Shown: positions 16,882 through 25,319 of the stretch, piece by piece
Layout of the letters: every line of letters starts with the position of its first letter
Position numbering within the stretch: the stretch's first letter is position 1
DNA from: an uncultured Psychrobacter sp.
GTDB lineage: Bacteria > Pseudomonadota > Gammaproteobacteria > Pseudomonadales > Moraxellaceae
Assembly (NCBI GenBank): GCA_947501045.1
Contig: CANMUI010000004.1
Coordinates: forward strand, 62,001-126,000
DNA length: 64,000 bases
Direction: 5' to 3'
Made by a program: the position numbers and the translations under genes
The notes under the pieces: generated by a model
The model's input: only the letters and a program-made list of their open reading frames with translations
What the model was told of the DNA's origin: nothing
Database searches by the model: none

Positions 16882-18531
16882 ATGGCTCACTTGCAACCGC
16901 GTGTAGCTTTAAAGCTATCGATATTAAAGCGATCAAGGCTATTTATGCTGTTGGCAGTACTTGCAAACCCGCTTGTTATTAACGTCAGCTTCGCAGCGCC
17001 GCTACTGGTTCAGCAAAACGCAGCACCATCGGCTTTGACAACAAATCCTGCCTATGGTTCATGGCAACCCTCAGCCTTTAGCGACACTAATGCTTTAGAG
17101 CTGCCAAACTTGCAAGGGCAGGGGCTAAGTTTCGATGATCAATATCAGAATAAACGCATAGGTGAGTGGTCCTTACAGAACATTAATGGCCGCGTGAAGA
17201 TGGAACATGATCCTTGGATTCAAGAAACTATCAAAGATATGACATGGCGCCTCAATGCACAGGTACGTCAGCAAGCACCAATGGCAGTAGTCCTGCTCGA
17301 CAACCCTAGTATCAACGCCTTTGCCGCTCCAGGCGGTGTTATAGGTATTAATACCGGTACGATACTTGCCGCCAGTAGCATGGATGAGCTGGCAAGTGTC
17401 GTGGCGCATGAGGTTGCGCATATTAGTCAGCGCCATTACGAAAGCGGAGCTGATGAGAAGCGAAAAGCTCTACTTATGCAAATAGGCGGTATGCTGGCGG
17501 CCATTGCAGCCTCAGCCGCGGATGGTGGCGGTGATGCGGCGGCGGCAGTAATGATGGGTAGTCAGACTGCAGCTATGAATAGTAGTATGGCTTTTAGCCG
17601 TAATAATGAGCGTGAAGCGGATCGGGTAGGGATGAAAATTATGACGCAGGCAGGTTATGATCCACGAGCCATGCCAAGTTTCTTCGCTACTATGAATCAA
17701 AAAACTCAGCTCAATCAAACTGCCAATCGGTTTTTACCAAGTTTTGTACGTTCGCATCCCTTGAGTAATGAGCGTTTAAGTGATGCCCAAAGCCGAGCTC
17801 AGCGTTATCCCACCTTATCTCTCAACCAGCAGCAGCGCCATCAAGCCTTGTTTGATCTGCTTTACTGGCGCGTACAAAGCACCGGCAAGCATTTATCAGA
17901 AACCGCCCTTACAACCGCTGCTAACAATAGCGTGGGTGCAAAGCTAGCATTGATGCACTGGTATGGTGAGCAGCAGCGCTTTAATGACGCTGATCAAATT
18001 ATGGCTGAGCTTACCGCTCTACCACTTGCTAAGCGTCAGGCCTTAGAGCCGCTATTGTCTATCAGCCACAGTCAACTTCTTAGCGAACAAAACCGATGGT
18101 CGCAGGCCGCAGAGGTGTTAGCGCGTCAGCAGCGCTTGTATCCTGAGCGCCGCGATCTGCGTCTTTATTTAGCAGAGGCTTTGACCAATAGCGGTAATCC
18201 TACCCAAGCACAGACCCTGTTAAAGCCGCTCACTCAGCAGCAACCAAGCGATCGTTATGCTTGGCAAAGCTTGCAATTAGCAAATGAAAAGCTTGCCAAG
18301 ACCTCCACATCACCAGCGCTGGCACGTATAGCGACGATCAATGGCCTGCGTTATCGCAGTCACGATCAGTTGTGGAATGGACGTTATGATGCAGCCCTTA
18401 CCTCGCTTACGCAGGCCAAGCAAATCACCGAGCAGATGCAAGCGAATCAAAACAGCAGCGCTCGTCCTTTATTAGCGACGATTAACCAAGAGATTACCAA
18501 CGTAAAAGCCGCCAAAGACTTTGAGCCTTAG
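16882..18531 (+). CDS. BepA-like M48 zinc metalloprotease with TPR repeats
   Basis: Periplasmic protease/chaperone of the BepA (YfgC) family, which acts on outer-membrane protein assembly. After a signal sequence (hydrophobic core then SFA/AP, cleavage near residue 38) comes the M48 domain with the zinc site HEVAH at 176-180 and the third ligand in NNEREADRVG. The C-terminal half is helical with TPR-like repeats (AEVLARQQRLYPERRDLRLY). I chose ATG 16882 for a normal signal peptide; a TTG at 16786 in the same frame has AGGA seven bases upstream and would add 32 residues. About 550 residues, a little longer than E. coli BepA. Confidence 0.88.
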   Translation: MAHLQPRVALKLSILKRSRLFMLLAVLANPLVINVSFAAPLLVQQNAAPSALTTNPAYGSWQPSAFSDTNALELPNLQGQGLSFDDQYQNKRIGEWSLQNINGRVKMEHDPWIQETIKDMTWRLNAQVRQQAPMAVVLLDNPSINAFAAPGGVIGINTGTILAASSMDELASVVAHEVAHISQRHYESGADEKRKALLMQIGGMLAAIAASAADGGGDAAAAVMMGSQTAAMNSSMAFSRNNEREADRVGMKIMTQAGYDPRAMPSFFATMNQKTQLNQTANRFLPSFVRSHPLSNERLSDAQSRAQRYPTLSLNQQQRHQALFDLLYWRVQSTGKHLSETALTTAANNSVGAKLALMHWYGEQQRFNDADQIMAELTALPLAKRQALEPLLSISHSQLLSEQNRWSQAAEVLARQQRLYPERRDLRLYLAEALTNSGNPTQAQTLLKPLTQQQPSDRYAWQSLQLANEKLAKTSTSPALARIATINGLRYRSHDQLWNGRYDAALTSLTQAKQITEQMQANQNSSARPLLATINQEITNVKAAKDFEP

Positions 18532-18612
18532 GCGGTTATTTGATGTCTTATAAATTAATATCCTATAAAAAGCTATAGGACATAGCTTGATCAAGGCTTA
18601 GGTAAATTAGCT

Positions 18613-19062
18613 CTAGCCTTGTAACGCCTGTTTGACTAGTTGCGAGATTATGGCAGGATCAGCTCGGCCCGCTGTTTTATTCTTAAGTGCACCCATCACA
18701 CTACCCATGTCGCGCATTGAGGTCGCTCCTTGCTCAGCGATTTCTGCATTTACTAATGCGGCAAGCTCGCTTGCATCCATTTGCTTGGGCATAAACTCAT
18801 TGATGACATCAATCTCGAACTGCTCTTTTTTTGCCAAGTCATCACGGCTATTTTCAGTAAAGATGGCTAATGACTCTTGACGCTGTTTGAGCTGTTTTTG
18901 TAGCACCTCTAGTACTTCTACATCATCAAGATCACTTCGACGATCAATCTCAATTTGTTTGATAACGGCTTGAACATTACGTAAGACCTTGACCCGCTCA
19001 AGCTCACGTGCTTTCATTGAAGTTTTGATGCTATCTGATAAGTTTTGTTTAAGTTGGCTCAT
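18613..19062 (-). CDS. yqeY: GatB/YqeY domain protein
   Basis: Free-standing YqeY domain of 149 residues, the usual size. It resembles the tRNA-binding tail of GatB, and the family probably interacts with tRNA or tRNA-dependent amidation, although its role is unproven. Typical stretches are VKVLRNVQAVIKQIEID and AKKEQFEIDVINEFMPKQM, ending MGALKNKTAGRADPAII. AAGGA precedes the ATG. It lies downstream of rpsU in the same direction, a common arrangement, but a terminator separates them. Confidence 0.92.
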   Translation of the reverse strand: MSQLKQNLSDSIKTSMKARELERVKVLRNVQAVIKQIEIDRRSDLDDVEVLEVLQKQLKQRQESLAIFTENSRDDLAKKEQFEIDVINEFMPKQMDASELAALVNAEIAEQGATSMRDMGSVMGALKNKTAGRADPAIISQLVKQALQG

Positions 19063-19154
19063 GATTGTTATTCTTCCTTATACTATTGAAAATGTGGGGT
19101 TAAAAAAGCGCTCACAATAAAAGTGTTTACAATAACAGTGCCAAAAATTGTAGC

Positions 19155-19194
19155 ATAAAAAACGCCACTGATATCATTAGATAGCAGTGGCGTT
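19155..19194 (-). terminator. Rho-independent terminator of rpsU
   Basis: Perfect 10-bp stem AACGCCACTG/CAGTGGCGTT (19161-19170, 19185-19194) followed on the minus strand by a T run. It lies between rpsU and yqeY. Confidence 0.8.
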
Positions 19195-19289
19195 ATTATA
19201 TATAGGTTCTAACACTTTGAGTATCTGTTGTCTAAATTAGACTATCAAGATTAAGTACCTAAATTAGTAATACTCAGGTTAGTAAGCAA

Positions 19290-19505
19290 TTAGTACATAC
19301 GCGTAGTACGAATAGTTTCGCGTTGTAGTTTTTTCTTATAACGCTTTACGGCAGCCGCTTTTTTGCGCTTACGCTCTTGCGTTGGCTTTTCATAAAATTC
19401 ACGTTTACGTACATCTGATAAAACCCCAGCTTTTTCGCAAGCACGCTTGAAACGGCGGATAGCGATATCAACGGGTTCGTTTTCTTTAACCTTAACTGCA
19501 GGCAT
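19290..19505 (-). CDS. rpsU: 30S ribosomal protein S21
   Basis: 71 residues, the standard length. It starts MPAVKVKENEPVDIAIRRFK and ends in the basic KRYKKKLQRETIRTTRMY. S21 joins the 30S subunit late and helps mRNA selection. A strong AAGGAG ribosome site stands five bases before the ATG, and a near-consensus promoter lies about 140 bases upstream. dnaG, which often follows rpsU, is absent here; yqeY follows instead. Confidence 0.97.
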   Translation of the reverse strand: MPAVKVKENEPVDIAIRRFKRACEKAGVLSDVRKREFYEKPTQERKRKKAAAVKRYKKKLQRETIRTTRMY

Positions 19506-20012
19506 GAAGACTCCTTTTAGGAACGAGATATAAGGGCATTAGTTTGGCTGTGTATTAGTATTTAGCCGCGATATCTCAAGATCGCAGGCATCAGCTCAAA
19601 CTAGGATAAGGGTATACTAGCCTTGTGCTTTACGCGCAAGGGCGACGATTATAGCAAAAAATGTCAGTAAAGTCAAAGTCTTCAGCTTGATAGGCGAAAA
19701 TAACTAAAAAAGGCCACTAGACTTGACAACGAGTCATGATACAGCTGAATTGTGTTGTCCTACTACCTATTACACAACTACTTACAGTTATTAACTCACA
19801 AGGTTTACTTAATGCTAACTATACCCTTTAAATGCTACTTATAAAGTTAAATTCAAGCTTTTATGATCATAAACCCCCCACTATACAAGTCACAAAAAAC
19901 AGATAAAACCCCTTACTGTCTATAACGGTTTGGTTTGAATTTATGCTATGATAATGCCAACAATTTAATAGACCCTTTACGCTTTTATATCAATTTTATT
20001 GAGGATGTTGGG
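19506..20012. other. Divergent spacer between rpsU and cytochrome c genes
   Basis: 507 bases. The rpsU half holds its promoter and a leader of about 135 bases with an 8-bp hairpin (ccttgtgc/gcgcaagg, 19621-19641). The other half, towards the cytochromes, is AT-rich and I see no gene in it. Confidence 0.5.
19648..19676 (-). promoter_or_regulatory. Sigma-70 promoter of rpsU
   Basis: On the minus strand TTGACT (19676-19671), a 17-base spacer and a perfect TATAAT (19653-19648). Transcription would start near 19641, giving a leader of about 135 bases. Confidence 0.85.
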
Positions 20013-20534
20013 ATGAGAAAGACGGTACTAAACACAGCATTGTGGACAGCGCTGGTAGTCAGCTTGGGTGTGAGCGTTAGCGCCTGTAGTGGAGGCGAGG
20101 GTTCACACGAAGTCTTAGCCGTTGATCGAGTCGAAGAAGCGGCTGAGCTTGCTCGTACCAATGCTCCTGAAGCTGAAGATTTTGAATTTGCTGAAACAGA
20201 GTCTATGTTGACGACAATGGTCGTTCCTGAAGCTGGTGCTACTGATGTGGAAGGAGCAGAGGCGGTAGAAGGGGGCGAAACTGAAGATCTAGCCGTCAAT
20301 GTAGGTGCTCAATTATACGACACTCAATGTATGGCTTGTCATGCAAATGGTTTATTAGGTGCCCCTACATATGGTGATGCCGCTGCTTGGGCACCGCGTA
20401 TAGAGAAAGGTTTAGACACCCTGACGGATCACTCAGCTAACGGCTTTAACCAAATGCCAGCGCAGGCGGTTAATGGTGTTACTGTAGAGCAGATTCGTTC
20501 GGCAGTTGAATACATGGTTGATGCAGCAAGCTAA
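20013..20534 (+). CDS. Lipoprotein cytochrome c (c5-like), first of a tandem pair
   Basis: A 173-residue monohaem cytochrome. The signal peptide ends in the lipobox VSAC with Cys25, so it should be lipid-anchored. A 75-residue Glu/Ala-rich spacer (about 26-95) separates the anchor from a small cytochrome domain with CMACH at 106-110 and a likely axial Met148 in FNQMPA. GAGG lies before ATG 20013; an upstream in-frame start at 19935 would destroy the signal peptide. Likely a periplasmic electron carrier of the cytochrome c5 type. The next gene is a paralogue 20 bases away. Confidence 0.85.
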   Translation: MRKTVLNTALWTALVVSLGVSVSACSGGEGSHEVLAVDRVEEAAELARTNAPEAEDFEFAETESMLTTMVVPEAGATDVEGAEAVEGGETEDLAVNVGAQLYDTQCMACHANGLLGAPTYGDAAAWAPRIEKGLDTLTDHSANGFNQMPAQAVNGVTVEQIRSAVEYMVDAAS

Positions 20535-20554
20535 AAGCTTAAAAGGCAGATGAC

Positions 20555-21064
20555 ATGAATAACCAATCCAAAAGTTATTTTTTAAAACCAGTAGTAACTG
20601 CTCTTAGTCTAGGCCTACTACTAACCCTTAGTGCTTGTAGTGGTAATAATCCAACGGAGGAAACTGCTACTGAAGCAGAACCGGTAGTCGAAGAGCAAGT
20701 AGCGGCGGTAAAGGTTGAAGAGGAAATAATAGCGCCAGCAGATAAGGCTGATATGTCTACAGCAACGTCAATAGATAACGTTGAAGCTACTGAAATAGCT
20801 AGTGCAGAACCTGAATTGCTAGCTGCTGATGCAGGTGCCAAACTCTATGAAGCTCAGTGCAAAGTCTGTCACGAAAATGGTTTGCTCAACGCACCAAAAT
20901 ACGGTGATAGTGCGGCGTGGAGCGTGGCTCTCGCTAAAGACAAAGAAACGTTATATATGCATTCTGCACAAGGCTTTAATAAAATGCCAGTGCAGGCGGT
21001 AAACGGTGTTACCGAAGCACAAGTTAAAGCTGCGGTTGATTATATGTTGGCCGCTGTCAGCTAA
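20555..21064 (+). CDS. Lipoprotein cytochrome c (c5-like), second of a tandem pair
   Basis: 169 residues built like its upstream neighbour: lipobox LSAC with Cys28, an acidic Glu/Ala/Thr spacer (29-90), then a cytochrome domain with CKVCH at 102-106 and axial Met144 in FNKMPVQ. The two haem domains align without gaps (GAPTYGDAAAW against NAPKYGDSAAW), while the spacers have drifted. They arose by tandem duplication and are cotranscribed. The redox partners cannot be read from the sequence. Confidence 0.87.
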   Translation: MNNQSKSYFLKPVVTALSLGLLLTLSACSGNNPTEETATEAEPVVEEQVAAVKVEEEIIAPADKADMSTATSIDNVEATEIASAEPELLAADAGAKLYEAQCKVCHENGLLNAPKYGDSAAWSVALAKDKETLYMHSAQGFNKMPVQAVNGVTEAQVKAAVDYMLAAVS

Positions 21065-21110
21065 GAGCCTAAAAACTTAAAAGCGCCCAGCGATTGAAAT
21101 TTGCTGAAAG

Positions 21111-21142
21111 AGCCGTCATTGTAAGGTCAGTGACGGCTTTTT
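21111..21142 (+). terminator. Rho-independent terminator after the cytochrome pair
   Basis: Perfect 8-bp stem AGCCGTCA/TGACGGCT (21111-21118, 21131-21138) followed by five T. Confidence 0.85.
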
Positions 21143-21206
21143 AGTGGATAAAAAAGCTGTCTTTATGAGTCATAAAAACGATAGCGTATAGCTTAAAGGT
21201 AACGGT

Positions 21207-22244
21207 ATGAAAGTATTGGGTCTAGAAACCTCTTGTGATGAAACCGGTCTGGCGATCTTTGATAGCGAGCTGATAGATAGCGAGCATAATGGTTTGCTTG
21301 GGCAAGTGTTGTATTCACAAATAGAGCTGCATGCGCTGTATGGCGGTGTGGTGCCTGAGCTTGCCAGCCGCGACCATATTCGTAAATTAGTGCCACTATT
21401 AGATGAGCTATTAGAGCAATGCGATATCTCAAAAGATGAGATTGACGCGATTGCTTACACCAAAGGTCCGGGACTTATTGGCGCGCTCATGACGGGTGCT
21501 TTATTTGGGCGCAGCTTAGCTTATGGATTGGATATTCCAGCGATTGGTGTGCATCACATGGAGGGGCATTTATTGGCACCTTTAATGGGCGCAAACCCGC
21601 CAGCATTTCCTTTTGTGTCACTCCTCGTATCAGGTGGACACACTTTGCTGATTGCCGCGCATGGTATTGGCGAGTACGAGATATTGGGCGAGTCAATAGA
21701 TGACGCCGCTGGTGAGTGTTTTGATAAAGCTGCAAAAATGCTGGGTTTGCCGTATCCAGGCGGTCCTAATATTGCAAAATTGGCCCAAACGGGTAATCCA
21801 AACGCTTATGAGTTGCCGCGTCCTATGCTGCATCGCGGTTTAGATTTCTCATTTAGCGGTATGAAAACCGCGGTGCACAATTTGATTAAAGATACGCCGC
21901 ATTCTGATAGCGATCCGCAAGTACGTGCGGATATCGCGGCAAGCTTTCAGCAGGCGATGGTCGATACCTTGGTAAAAAAATGCGTTAAAGCCCTTAAGCA
22001 AGTTGATATGAGTCGCTTGGTTATTGCAGGCGGCGTCAGTGCCAATACGCATCTACGTGAGACTTTGGAGGCTGAGCTTGCCAAAATAGATGCCACCGTG
22101 CACTATGCACCGCCTGCGCTATGCACTGATAATGGTGCAATGATTGCTTATGCTGGCTTTGAGCGCTTGCAAGCCGGGCAAGCCGATGGTTTGGCGGTCA
22201 GCTGCGTACCGCGCTGGCCTATGACGGAATTGCCGGCGCTTTAA
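21207..22244 (+). CDS. tsaD: tRNA N6-adenosine threonylcarbamoyltransferase TsaD
   Basis: Transfers the threonylcarbamoyl group to A37 of ANN-reading tRNAs, with TsaB, TsaE and TsaC. It has an ASKHA fold; the metal-binding histidines are His117 and His121 in HHMEGHLLAP. Other family motifs are LGLETSCDETG at the start, VSGGHT, DDAAGECFDKAAK and the late CTDNGAMIAYAG. 345 residues, normal. It shares a region with rpsU, as in many proteobacteria, but here two cytochrome genes lie in between. Confidence 0.97.
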   Translation: MKVLGLETSCDETGLAIFDSELIDSEHNGLLGQVLYSQIELHALYGGVVPELASRDHIRKLVPLLDELLEQCDISKDEIDAIAYTKGPGLIGALMTGALFGRSLAYGLDIPAIGVHHMEGHLLAPLMGANPPAFPFVSLLVSGGHTLLIAAHGIGEYEILGESIDDAAGECFDKAAKMLGLPYPGGPNIAKLAQTGNPNAYELPRPMLHRGLDFSFSGMKTAVHNLIKDTPHSDSDPQVRADIAASFQQAMVDTLVKKCVKALKQVDMSRLVIAGGVSANTHLRETLEAELAKIDATVHYAPPALCTDNGAMIAYAGFERLQAGQADGLAVSCVPRWPMTELPAL

Positions 22245-22301
22245 GTTTGATCAAAAAGCTGCTTCTATTCAATTCCAAGTAAAATTGACATGTTTAGCTA
22301 C

Positions 22302-22377
22302 GTGCTGCTGGTATTAATTTTGCGCAGCCTCTGTCAGCGTAGACACAGCACGCAAGTAAAATTAATACCAGCAGCAC
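22302..22377. repeat. 76-bp palindromic dispersed element, copy 1
   Basis: Perfect 20-bp inverted repeats (22302-22321 and 22358-22377, gtgctgctggtattaatttt) flank a 36-base centre. The 30 bases at 22324-22353 are identical, in reverse orientation, to 50248-50277. No coding potential. It lies between tsaD and crcB. Confidence 0.85.
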
Positions 22378-22450
22378 TGAACTGTAATACTTTTAAAGTG
22401 ACTCAACTATATATGCTCTTATCGCTACTACCAAATAAAAGGACAACACC

Positions 22451-22822
22451 ATGCAGTGGCTGGCTATTGGTTTGGGCGCAGCAATCGGTGCGTGCTTGCG
22501 AGCGTGGTTGACACGCTTTAATCCGCTGCACAGCTGGATACCGCTGGGCACGCTGAGTGCTAATATTTTAGGTGGCTTGTTGATTGGTTTGGCGCTGGTC
22601 TGGTTTGAACGTACGGGGAGCGGGTTGTCCGATAACGTTCGCGTATTTGTCATTACTGGATTTTGTGGCGGGCTAACCACTTTTAGTACCTTTAGCGCGG
22701 AAGTCTTTGGTTTTATGCATGACGGGCGCGTGCTGGCAGGTTTAAGTCTGGTGGGTTTGCATGTGGGGCTGACTTTATTGGCTACTGCTGCTGGGTTTTA
22801 CTTTTTTAAGTTGGTTTTCTAA
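22451..22822 (+). CDS. crcB: Fluoride exporter CrcB/Fluc
   Basis: Small four-helix fluoride channel that works as an antiparallel dimer in the inner membrane. 123 residues; GAAIGACLRAWLTRF in helix 1, the conserved GTLSANILGGLLIG, and the GFCGGLTTFSTFSAEVF motif that lines the pore. AAGGACA stands before the ATG. No crcB-type fluoride riboswitch is recognisable upstream, where a palindromic repeat lies instead. Confidence 0.93.
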   Translation: MQWLAIGLGAAIGACLRAWLTRFNPLHSWIPLGTLSANILGGLLIGLALVWFERTGSGLSDNVRVFVITGFCGGLTTFSTFSAEVFGFMHDGRVLAGLSLVGLHVGLTLLATAAGFYFFKLVF

Positions 22823-22942
22823 CCGTTGATAGATATTACTCGCTTGATAGTCTGGTTTAAATAGTTACTTTATAGCGGTCTGTTTTGAGTAGGCTGTTTA
22901 TTGATTATCCGGTCGGTTTTAGTGGTTTCAGTGAGGTATAGC

Positions 22943-23296
22943 CTATGTGCTTCTTGGTGCAAACATAATAATAGCCATGCCTAGAAGTGCCACTGAAGTA
23001 CCTAATATGTCCCATGTCGTTGGTCGAATACCATCAACAGCCCATAACCATAGAATTGCCATCGTTACATACACACCACCATAAGCGGCATAAACTCTGC
23101 CAATAGCGGTTGGATGTAAAGTCAGTAACCATACAAAAGCAACCAAACTAAGCGCACTGGGGACAAGAAGCCATATTGACTTACCCTCTCTCAGCCATAA
23201 ATATGGCAAATAGCAACCTATAATCTCTGCTAATGCAGTAATGGCAAAAAGCCCAACTATTTTTAATTCAGACAAAAAACTTACCCCTTTAGTCAT
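22943..23296 (-). CDS. YnfA-family (UPF0060) membrane protein
   Basis: 117 residues, almost entirely four hydrophobic helices; AYGGVYVTMAILWLWAVDG and the late GTSVALLGMAIIMF are hallmarks of the family. It is distantly related to small multidrug-resistance exporters, but the substrate is not established. It lies divergent to mntP, 66 bases away. The start may be at the Met of the stated frame or slightly later; the first eight residues are not conserved. Confidence 0.87.
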   Translation of the reverse strand: MTKGVSFLSELKIVGLFAITALAEIIGCYLPYLWLREGKSIWLLVPSALSLVAFVWLLTLHPTAIGRVYAAYGGVYVTMAILWLWAVDGIRPTTWDILGTSVALLGMAIIMFAPRST

Positions 23297-23362
23297 TTAT
23301 AATGCAGCGTTTGAGTTTATCATGCCACTATAAAAAACATCTCAAAAGGGAACTATTTTTTC

Positions 23363-23911
23363 ATGTTAGAAATACTATTATTGGCGTTAGCACTCGCTGC
23401 GGATGCGTTTGCTGCTTCAATTGGTCTTGGCTCAACTCACAAAAGTGATGTTAAGCCACAATTTACAAAAATGGCATTACTCATTGGTTTATATTTTGGG
23501 GTCGCTCAGGGGGTAATGCCACTGATTGGTTATGCGCTGGGCTCTACCATGCTAGGTTGGTTTGCTGAAGGGGCTGCTTGGATTGCTTTTGTCATACTGG
23601 TAGCGCTTGGGATTAAGATGCTCTATGAGTCACGTTCCGTTAACGATGATGATACTCGGATCAATTTGAGTCATAAGACATTGCTATCGTTGGCTATAGC
23701 CACCAGCCTTGATGCGATGGGCGCAGGTTTTACTTTGAATCTATTATCCGTTAATGCTTATTTGGCATGTTTCATCATTGCACTGACGACCGCTATTCTA
23801 AGTATTTTAGGGACTTATATAGGACGCCAATCAGGGACATGGCTCGGCAGTTGGGCAGAAGCGCTAGGTGGTTTGGTGTTGATCGTTATTGGTGTGAATA
23901 TGGTGGTTTAA
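23363..23911 (+). CDS. mntP: Manganese efflux pump MntP
   Basis: Inner-membrane manganese exporter of 182 residues with six helices. The family features ALAADAFAASIGLG in helix 1 and ATSLDAMGAGFTL in helix 4 (each with a membrane Asp) are clear, as is GTYIGRQSG. A ribosome site AAGGG lies about 13 bases upstream, a little far. I see no yybP-ykoY manganese riboswitch in the short upstream spacer. Confidence 0.93.
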   Translation: MLEILLLALALAADAFAASIGLGSTHKSDVKPQFTKMALLIGLYFGVAQGVMPLIGYALGSTMLGWFAEGAAWIAFVILVALGIKMLYESRSVNDDDTRINLSHKTLLSLAIATSLDAMGAGFTLNLLSVNAYLACFIIALTTAILSILGTYIGRQSGTWLGSWAEALGGLVLIVIGVNMVV

Positions 23912-24017
23912 AGGCGATCTTACATTTAAGAATTTTTAGGGACTAATCAAAAGATAAAAATACGATTGCTTCATGTTGAAAGGTACACTGCTATGTACAG
24001 TGAGCTACTATGAAGAA

Positions 24018-24045
24018 TGTAGGATACTATTATTAGTAGCCTACA
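24018..24045. repeat. Isolated hairpin downstream of mntP
   Basis: tgtaggatact/agtagcctaca, 11 bp with one mismatch and a 7-base loop. No T run follows, so it is not a clear terminator. Confidence 0.45.
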
Positions 24046-24142
24046 GCCAAAGATTTAAGTCCTAACTAGGAAACCATCAGTTACTATGACATAAGCAGTA
24101 ACACAAGAAGGTAAGCAATATTCTATAACTAAAAAATAGAGC

Positions 24143-25033
24143 CTACAACGGCTTAACTATCTCTTCCAACAAATTTGTAAACCCTTGCATATAAGCCATG
24201 TTTTCGCTTGAAGTACGCGTCGCCGCATAAAGCTGGCAGTGCACGCCGTCGCCCAATGGACGCGAGACCACCCAGCCTTTTTTCTCATATTCTGCTACCA
24301 CCCAATCAGGCAGCGCCGCCACACCGCGCTCGCTGGCAACCAGTTGAATAAGCATCGCCGTCAGCTCAGTAGTGCGAATGTTCTGAAAACTGACCTCGCT
24401 TGGCGTCATAAAATTGGCGATAATATCAAGGCGCTTGGCTTCTACCGGATACGCAATCAAGGTCTCATCCGTTAAATCTTCAGGACGAATAAAATCCTGC
24501 TCTGCTAAAGCATGAGTTGGCGACAGTACCAATCGGCTCTCGTACTCAAATAACGGCTGATAGCTGATGCCGTCTAATGGCAAATTACTGGTAGTAATCA
24601 GCAGATCAATATCACCCTCCATCAATAAATGATGCGGCTCCGGCTCAAAGCCAGTGGCAAAGTCCAGCTCCACATCTGACCACTCGCGGCGATACTGATT
24701 GAGTATTGGCATGAGCCAATCAAAACAGCTATGACACTCAGACGCTAGGCGCAGTCTACCTGCTTGCCCATGAGCCAGACGCTTAAGATTGGTCTTGGTA
24801 CGCGTCACTTGCGGCATGATACTATCAGCGAGCGCCAGTACCGTCTTGCCAGCTGGGGTAAAAGTTAATGGGCGCGTGCGACGATTAACGAGGCTGATAT
24901 CGTAGTAGTTCTCCAGCTCTTTTAGCTGATGCGATACCGCAGAGGCCGTCACATGCAGCTCATCAGCCGCCGCTGCTAGTGAACCATGCGCTCGTAGCGC
25001 CGTTAAAGTATTAAGATGACGCAGCTCTAACAT
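24143..25033 (-). CDS. metR: LysR-family regulator, MetR-like
   Basis: DNA-binding regulator with an N-terminal winged helix (MLELRHLNTLTALRAHGSLA, later HVTASAVSHQLKELE) and a LysR substrate-binding domain. The N-terminus closely follows MetR, which controls methionine synthesis using homocysteine. I chose ATG 25033 because it gives the MetR N-terminus; an in-frame ATG at 25099 would add 22 residues and lies inside a MetR-box-like sequence. Two such boxes upstream suggest autoregulation. No met gene is adjacent: potABC lies on the other side. The MetR name is likely but rests on the N-terminus. Confidence 0.8.
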   Translation of the reverse strand: MLELRHLNTLTALRAHGSLAAAADELHVTASAVSHQLKELENYYDISLVNRRTRPLTFTPAGKTVLALADSIMPQVTRTKTNLKRLAHGQAGRLRLASECHSCFDWLMPILNQYRREWSDVELDFATGFEPEPHHLLMEGDIDLLITTSNLPLDGISYQPLFEYESRLVLSPTHALAEQDFIRPEDLTDETLIAYPVEAKRLDIIANFMTPSEVSFQNIRTTELTAMLIQLVASERGVAALPDWVVAEYEKKGWVVSRPLGDGVHCQLYAATRTSSENMAYMQGFTNLLEEIVKPL

Positions 25034-25054
25034 AATATAATCGAATGAGTAGAA

Positions 25055-25098
25055 TGAGTGAAATTCATTATACTTAATAGAGTAGTGAGTTTCATTCA
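25055..25098 (-). promoter_or_regulatory. Two MetR-box-like sites upstream of metR
   Basis: On the minus strand TGAATTTCACTCA (25067-25055) and TGAATGAAACTCA (25098-25086) both fit TGAA-N5-CTCA, one change from the MetR consensus TGAA-N5-TTCA. Their starts are 31 bases apart, about three helical turns. Confidence 0.5.
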
Positions 25099-25140
25099 AA
25101 ATTTAATAATGATGACTTCTTTAATTACTAGCTAATTAGC

Positions 25141-25275
25141 GTAGGCTGCGGCTTTAGCCCTGAGAAGCGTTAAAAAATTGTGCTGCAATTCTAGCTTTGC
25201 AAGGGAAATTCTTTAAATAGAATTTCCAAGAAGGTTTTGTAAAATTTCAAAGCTGGGCTAAAAGCGCCAGCCTAC
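25141..25275. repeat. 135-bp element with imperfect terminal inverted repeats and inner hairpins
   Basis: The ends gtaggctgcggctttagccc (25141-25160) and gggctaaaagcgccagcctac (25255-25275) are imperfect inverted repeats. Inside is a perfect 9-bp hairpin ggaaattct/agaatttcc (25204-25227), and agctttg/caaagct pairs near the inner edges. No open frame. It fits a small non-autonomous element or structured repeat between metR and potC. No clear target-site duplication is visible. Confidence 0.7.
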
Positions 25276-25319
25276 AACAGTTCATATTAAATTAAGAGTG
25301 GCATATTTATATTACTACC

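Noticed and set aside
22245..22450. Fluoride riboswitch before crcB
   Set aside because: No match to the conserved crcB motif; the space is occupied by the palindromic repeat.
22290..22511. 73-codon frame before crcB
   Set aside because: It runs through the palindromic repeat and overlaps crcB out of frame.
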